The position numbers and the translations under genes are program-made. DNA of 23,792 nt, from contig JADJWL010000007.1 of assembly GCA_016716385.1 (NCBI GenBank), forward strand, positions 1 to 23,792, in the 5' to 3' direction. Positions within the stretch are counted from its first letter, which is position 1, and each line of letters opens with the position of its first letter. Below the pieces are notes generated by a model. It made no database searches and had not been told where the DNA came from. It saw only the letters and a program-made list of their open reading frames with translations. This document shows positions 20,134 through 23,792 of the stretch, in pieces. This DNA is from Bryobacterales bacterium. Lineage in GTDB: Bacteria; Acidobacteriota; Terriglobia; Bryobacterales; Bryobacteraceae.

Positions 20134-20907
20134 CGACGGTTCGTTGGACGGTTTGGCTTTCTTGCCTTCGGCGGGTGGCGGCAGGCTGTCTTTGACGCGG
20201 TAGCTGCGGCCGGTGATGGGATGGTTGATCGCATGGTGCAGGAAGCGATCGAGGATCGCCCCGGCCGTCGGCACGTCGGAGAGCAGCTTGCCCCAGTCTT
20301 CCAGCGGCCGGTTGCTGGTCATGATGGTAGAGCGGTTCTCGTAGCGGCGCATCACCACTTCCAGCAGGTACTCGCCGGACTGTTTGGGCAGCGCTTGAGG
20401 CCCATATCGTCGATGATGACCAGGTCGGGCTTCAAGTAGCGGCGCAGCGTTTTGTCCTGCTGCTTGAAGGCTTCGTCTTTGAGGAAGTCGCGCACCAAGT
20501 CGAAGATGGAACGGTAGAGGACTTCCTTGCCTTGCTTGATGGCTTCGTAGCCCAGCGCCTGGGCCAGATGGGGTTTTACCGACGCCGGGCGGGCCGAGGA
20601 ACAAAATGTCTTTGCCCTCGCGCAGATAGTTCCCCCGCCGCCAGTTCAAAGATCTGGCTCCGACGGATCGAGGGATTGAACGGCCAATCAAGTCTTCCAG
20701 CGTCTTGAGGGCGCGAAAGTCAGCGGCTTTGGTGCGCCGTTCCAGTTGCCGCTGGTGACGCACGTTCAACTCGTCCCGGAGGAGGAGTTCAAAGAACTCG
20801 GCGTGACCCAGGCGGCTGGCGGCCGCTTCTTGCGGGCGCACGTCGAGGGTTTGGGCCAGGCCGGAGAGAGACGGAGTTGGCGCAGGGTGGTTTCGGAGTG
20901 GGGTCAT
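20113..20907 (-). CDS. istB: IS21-family ATP-binding helper protein IstB, two compensating frameshifts
   Basis: IstB is the AAA+ ATPase that assists IstA in target selection and strand transfer. ATG 20907 begins MTPLRN and precedes the N-terminal helical part (LLLRDELNVRHQRQLERRTK). Walker A FLGPPGVGKT lies near 20580-20610. An extra base in the ACCCC run right after it shifts the frame; in the other frame one reads HLAQALGYEAIKQGKEVLYR and the Walker B segment DLVIIDDMGLK (near 20410). A missing base near 20397 restores the original frame at ALPKQSGEYLLEVVMRRYEN, followed by STIMTSNRPLEDWGKLLSD and ITGRSYRVKD. The stop is at 20113-20115. The length of 264 residues is within the family range. 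The four-base ATGA overlap with istA suggests translational coupling. Confidence 0.93.
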   Translation of the reverse strand: MTPLRNHPAPTPSLSGLAQTLDVRPQEAAASRLGHAEFFELLLRDELNVRHQRQLERRTKAADFRALKTLEDLIGRSIPRSVGARSLNWRRGNYLREGKDILFLGPPGVGKTPSGPGAGLRSHQARQGSPLPFHLRLGARLPQRRSLQAAGQNAAPLLEARPGHHRRYGPQALPKQSGEYLLEVVMRRYENRSTIMTSNRPLEDWGKLLSDVPTAGAILDRFLHHAINHPITGRSYRVKDSLPPPAEGKKAKPSNEPSPAGAAS

Positions 20908-22438
20908 AGGCTGGGTTGGGTTGGGAGATCTTCCGCCCACTCGATGCGATAGGCATCCAGCGAGCGGATGAGGGGATGGGTTTCCGAGGAAGTCGGAGTT
21001 GGACCACGTTGGCGGGTTGGTCGAGCAGGCGCTTGAGGTCGCGCAGGCGCCAGGCGCCATGGTGGGTGGCGGTGGCCGCCGTTTTCTCCAAGGCCGTCAC
21101 GGGGTGCTTCTCGGCCAGGTGCAGTAGGCCGAGCATGACGCGCAGTCCGTGGGGACCGCGGGCCTGATGCATGGCCTCGGCCCAGGTGCCCGTCAGCGGA
21201 CCGAGCAGGCGACATTGATCGAGGAGGTGATCGACGCCGCGTTCAATCAGATGGCGTTTGCGGCTATGAAGGTGAGCCGGATCGGTGGTGAACTTCCCCG
21301 GTTCGGCGCCGGCGTGCAGGGCGATCGGTTCGCGCCGGGTATTGTAGATGCGGACCAGCCGGGTTTCGACGCACCCAAACCTGGCGGCCCACGTATTCGG
21401 GCGGCACCGAGTAATAGGCCCCGCTGCCATTCCACATACCCGTCGCGATGCACGGTGCGCCGCGCCTCGGTGAAAGCGGGGAAGACCATCGCCGGCAGCG
21501 GACGCAACAGGGGCTGCTCCACTTCGGCAAAGAGCTTGCCGGCCTGCTGGCAGGTGGTGCCGTGGAGGCGCGTGTCGGCCACGGTCCGCTCCCACTCCGC
21601 GAGAAAGAGGTTTTGCGCGGCCAGACTTTCGAAGCGGCGCCCCTTGACCGCATTGTTCTGCGCATACTTCACGCCGGCCTCCACCTTCCCTTTGTGCCGG
21701 GGCGCGACCGGCTTAGTGGGCAGGATCGCGGTGCCGTAGTGGCGGGCGAAATCCTCCAACTTGGGGTTGAGTTCGGATCAAACCAGTCGGCTTGAATGAC
21801 GCCGGCCTTCAAGTTGTCGATGACCACCGTGGCGGTCACCCCGCCGAAATGCCGGAAGGCATTCTCCAGGCAGCGGATGAAACTCTCGGTGGTCTGCCGC
21901 CACCGCCTCGCTGTAGCCCTTGCGGGAATGACTCAGCACGCAGCGGAACAAGTGCGTCTTGCGGCGTTTACCGTTCTCCATCACCCACGCCCCTGGCCGA
22001 AATCCACCTGCATCTCCTGGCCCGGCGCGCACTCCATCCGCCGGAACGGCAACTCGGCGGGCGTCCTGTGCCGGCGGCACTGCAAACCGCCGCACCGCGT
22101 GATAACTGCCCGCAAACTGATGCTCGGCCACCAGATCCTGGTAAATCCGCTGCACCGACAAGCCGGCCTGCCATGCCTTCCCGATCTGCTCCCCACGGAT
22201 CACAGACACTGGCCGGGCCGGGAACGACCGCCGACCCGAATTGCGGGGTGGGTGATTTTGACTCCGCAGCGGTCTCCGAGCCGGTGTGCGGGGTGGGTGA
22301 TTTTGCGGTGGCTCCGGCCAGATACTTGCGCACCGTGGCCCGGTCCAAGCCCAGTTCCCGCGCGATCTTGCGCTTGGACCAGCCCTGCTCTCGCAGGCTG
22401 ACAATCGTTTGTCGTTGATTCACTTTGAGTTGATTCAT
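20904..22438 (-). CDS. istA: IS21-family transposase IstA, frameshifted
   Basis: IstA is the DDE transposase of IS21 elements. ATG at 22438 opens MNQLKVNQRQTIVSLREQGW, then a helix-turn-helix SKRKIARELGLDRATVRKYL typical of IstA. Joined frames then give the catalytic core: MQVDFGQGAWV (first Asp, near 22010), ATVVIDNLKAGVI (second Asp, near 21810) and APRHKGKVEAGVKYA (Glu, near 21690), followed by a beta-barrel-like region (YYSVPPEYVGRQVWVR) and HSRKRHLIERG. The C-terminus LIRSLDAYRIEWAEDLPTQ ends PSL and TGA at 20904-20906, overlapping the istB ATG. The total of about 511 residues is normal. Frame breaks occur near 22195, 22100, 22000, 21900, 21780, 21410, 21380 and about 20990. An unusual insert of two 15-codon repeats, both reading KSPTP, lies just after the helix-turn-helix (22243-22305). 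Confidence 0.9.
22243..22305. repeat. Pair of 19-bp direct repeats inside istA
   Basis: TGCGGGGTGGGTGATTTTG occurs at 22242-22260 and again at 22287-22305, exactly 45 bases (15 codons) apart. The core GGTGGGTGATTTT recurs at 22490-22502 near the element's right end, where it forms the palindrome GGGTGATTTTCACCC. Confidence 0.85.
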
Positions 22439-22489
22439 CGCCCGCAGTCTTCCCCGTTCGGAAACCGCAGGACAACGTTTCACCTCAAA

Positions 22490-22542
22490 GGTGGGTGATT
22501 TTCACCCGCAAATTACTGGCTGGTTTTGCCCGCAAACTGACA
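22490..22542 (-). repeat. IS21 right terminal region with two subterminal repeats
   Basis: Read on the minus strand, the tip TGTCAGTTTGCGGGCAAAAC is followed by a second, imperfect copy CAGTAATTTGCGGGTGAAAA and then the palindrome GGGTGAAAATCACCC. IS21 elements typically bear two or more such transposase-binding repeats per end. Confidence 0.6.
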
Positions 22543-22635
22543 GTCCGAATTGACGGTGGCTTGGTGCATGTGGTGAACGGCAGTACCTGCGACTGAACAG
22601 ACGCGCCAACTATGCAATGGTATTGAAGTCAAGAA

Positions 22636-22710
22636 TGGTGCGCGCTGCAGGATTTGAACCTGCGACCCCTTCCGTGTGAAGGAAGTGCTCTTCCACTGAG
22701 CTAAGCGCGC
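22636..22710 (-). tRNA. tRNA-Val (anticodon CAC) with encoded CCA
   Basis: All four arms can be folded. The acceptor GCGCGCT pairs with AGCGCGC; the D arm is GCTC/GAGC; the anticodon arm is CTTCC/GGAAG with loop TTCACAC, giving anticodon CAC (plus-strand 22676-22678), which reads GUG valine codons; the T arm is GCAGG/CCTGC with loop TTCAAAT. The discriminator is A and the 3' CCA is encoded (TGG at 22636-22638). No mismatch is seen in any stem, so the gene looks functional. It lies between the IS21 element (94 bases away) and a divergently transcribed integrase. Confidence 0.97.
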
Positions 22711-22764
22711 ATCAAAGACTTACGCAAACCTGTAGCACTCCAAAGACCCCCATAGCGGGCCAGA

Positions 22765-22786
22765 GTGTGACAAAAAAGTGTGACAA
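22765..22786. repeat. Direct repeat of GTGTGACAA upstream of integrase
   Basis: GTGTGACAA occurs at 22765-22773 and 22778-22786, separated by four A residues. It sits between the 5' end of the tRNA and the integrase and overlaps the upstream GTG codon of the integrase frame. It could be a recombinase or regulator binding site, or chance. Confidence 0.4.
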
Positions 22787-22851
22787 CCCGACCGGGAGAA
22801 ACTACCTTCCCCTCGTTCGCGCGATCGCACTTTGTTGGCTTGCGCCGTGTC

Positions 22852-23792
22852 ATGAAAACGAGAATACGGGGACTCTACAAGCGGGGCAATACCTTTTGGT
22901 TTGCTCACCAGAAGGAGGGCCGTCGCTTCTTCGTGAGCCTTAAGACCGACGATTACGTCCAGGCCGTGCAGAAGGCCAGCGTCTTCCTGCGCACGCCAAG
23001 CCTCAATCCGACCCAGGGATTGCGCCCCGACATCGAAGCCTTCCTGAATCACCAGCGGGAGCACCACCTGTTCACCGCCGCCACCGCGGACAGCAAAGGA
23101 GCCATCCTGCGCAAGTTCGGCGAGTGGATCGGTTGGTTGGACACGGCCTCCATCACCGCTGAGGACATCCAGCGCTTCTACGACGAGCAACGACAGATGA
23201 TCAAGGAAGGGAGCGCGCAGACCTACGTGATGGCGCTTCGGTCGTTCTTCAGTTGGGCCGTGAAGCAGAAGTTGGCCCGCGTGAATCCCGTTGCGGAGGT
23301 CAACGTCGGCCGCGTTGTGTCCACACCCCGGCGCCGATTCTGCACGTTCACCGAACGCGACCAGATCATCGCGGGGGCTCCCACCCCGGAGTTGAAGTTC
23401 GCGTTTTGCTGTGGATTCCACGGGGCTCAGGAAGAACGAGATCATCCAGGCCCGGCCCGACTGGTTCGACCTCGACCAGGGGTTGCTCCACGTGAGGAAG
23501 ACGCCGACTTTTGAACCCAAGGACAAGGAGGAGCGAACCGTCCCGCTGACCAAGGAATTCCGGGAGTTCCTCGCCGAGTACGGCCTGCGCACGCCGTTCA
23601 TGCTTCGGCCCGACGTGGAACAGGGCAAGTCGCTATACCGGTACGACTTCGACCGCCCGTACTACCGTTACCTCGAACCGCTGGGCTTCCGCTGGGTGAC
23701 GCCCCACATCATGCGCCACACCTTCGGCAGCCTCCTGGCCAGCCGCGGTTGCTCGATCTACAAGATCGCCATCTGGATGGGCGACGAGGTGG
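22852..23792 (+). CDS. Tyrosine recombinase/integrase, 3' truncated by window, one frameshift
   Basis: Tyrosine recombinases cut and rejoin DNA at attachment sites. ATG 22852 (MKTRIRGLYKRGNTFWFAHQ) is chosen over the in-frame GTG at 22780 because conserved-looking sequence begins there and the longer leader is unremarkable. The N-terminal part is an Arm/core-binding type domain (FGEWIGWLDTASITAEDIQR, TYVMALRSFFSWAVKQKLAR, VNPVAEV). In the catalytic domain the first arginine lies in FHGLRKNEI, read after removing one G from the GGGG run at 23419-23422. LLHVRKTPTFEPKDKEERTV (about 23485-23540) is the typical beta-hairpin, and HIMRHTFGSLLASRG (23707-23750) supplies the HxxR motif. The sequence then reads IYKIAIWMGDEV, where the next motif histidine and the nucleophilic tyrosine should follow outside the window. 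This could be an integrative element or a stand-alone XerC-like protein. Confidence 0.9.

Larger units (their letters stand above)
20113..22542 (-). mobile_element. IS21-family insertion sequence (left end not located)
   Basis: The element carries istA and istB on the minus strand with the family-typical ATGA stop/start overlap. The right tip is placed at 22542, where the minus strand starts TGTCAGTTTGCGGGC. Two related subterminal repeats follow inward, CAGTTTGCGGGCAAAACC and CAGTAATTTGCGGGTGAAAA, which matches the multiple terminal repeats known for IS21 elements. The matching left inverted repeat was not found, so the left boundary given is only the istB stop. Both genes carry indels, so the copy as assembled would not make intact proteins. 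Confidence 0.85.

Noticed and set aside
22780..22851. GTG at 22780 as start of the integrase
   Set aside because: The extra 24 residues show no conserved feature and the codon overlaps a direct repeat; ATG 22852 fits better.

Overview
The window looks like chromosomal DNA from a GC-rich member of the Verrucomicrobiota, probably near Pedosphaera/Limisphaerales. The reasons are an RNase HIII gene (a type also found in other PVC bacteria), a 'YAGLTLTG' N-terminal module fused to a sulfatase-modifying-factor domain, a very large secreted repeat protein whose C-terminus ends in a 'QTASS..GPW..FARIKR' tail, and tetratricopeptide and FG-GAP secreted proteins. This placement rests on family resemblance read by eye, not on a search.

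Layout: 1-5150 carries co-directional (+) genes that can be read only by joining reading frames. They are RNase HIII (5' end outside the window), a possible small membrane protein, an exported protein-L-isoaspartate methyltransferase, an unresolved stretch, a secreted coiled-coil/TPR protein and a YjbQ-family protein. An FG-GAP/VCBS repeat protein (5189-7496) follows, broken only in its first 750 bases. An unresolved stretch (7497-8339) and a good promoter precede the centrepiece at 8470-18201: one gene of about 3,243 codons. Its product is an exported protein with seven proprotein-convertase P-domain-like modules alternating with cadherin/Ig-like modules, and it has no protease domain. A perfect 10-bp hairpin terminator closes it. 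Next comes a secreted protein with an FGE-sulfatase-type domain (18611-19625), then an IS21-family element (istA/istB, minus strand), a tRNA-Val(CAC) with encoded CCA (minus strand), and a tyrosine recombinase cut by the window end.

Almost every gene outside 5930-18600 has single-base indels, while protein similarity continues across them in another frame. The number of breaks differs sharply between regions. The simplest reading is indel errors in the assembly, most severe in 1-5900. True pseudogenes cannot be excluded from the sequence alone.

The genes suggest an envelope or secreted-protein locus (FG-GAP protein, giant P-domain/cadherin protein, FGE-fold protein), flanked on one side by housekeeping genes and on the other by a mobile-element-rich tRNA locus. 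The most unusual feature is the protease-free, seven-fold P-domain array.
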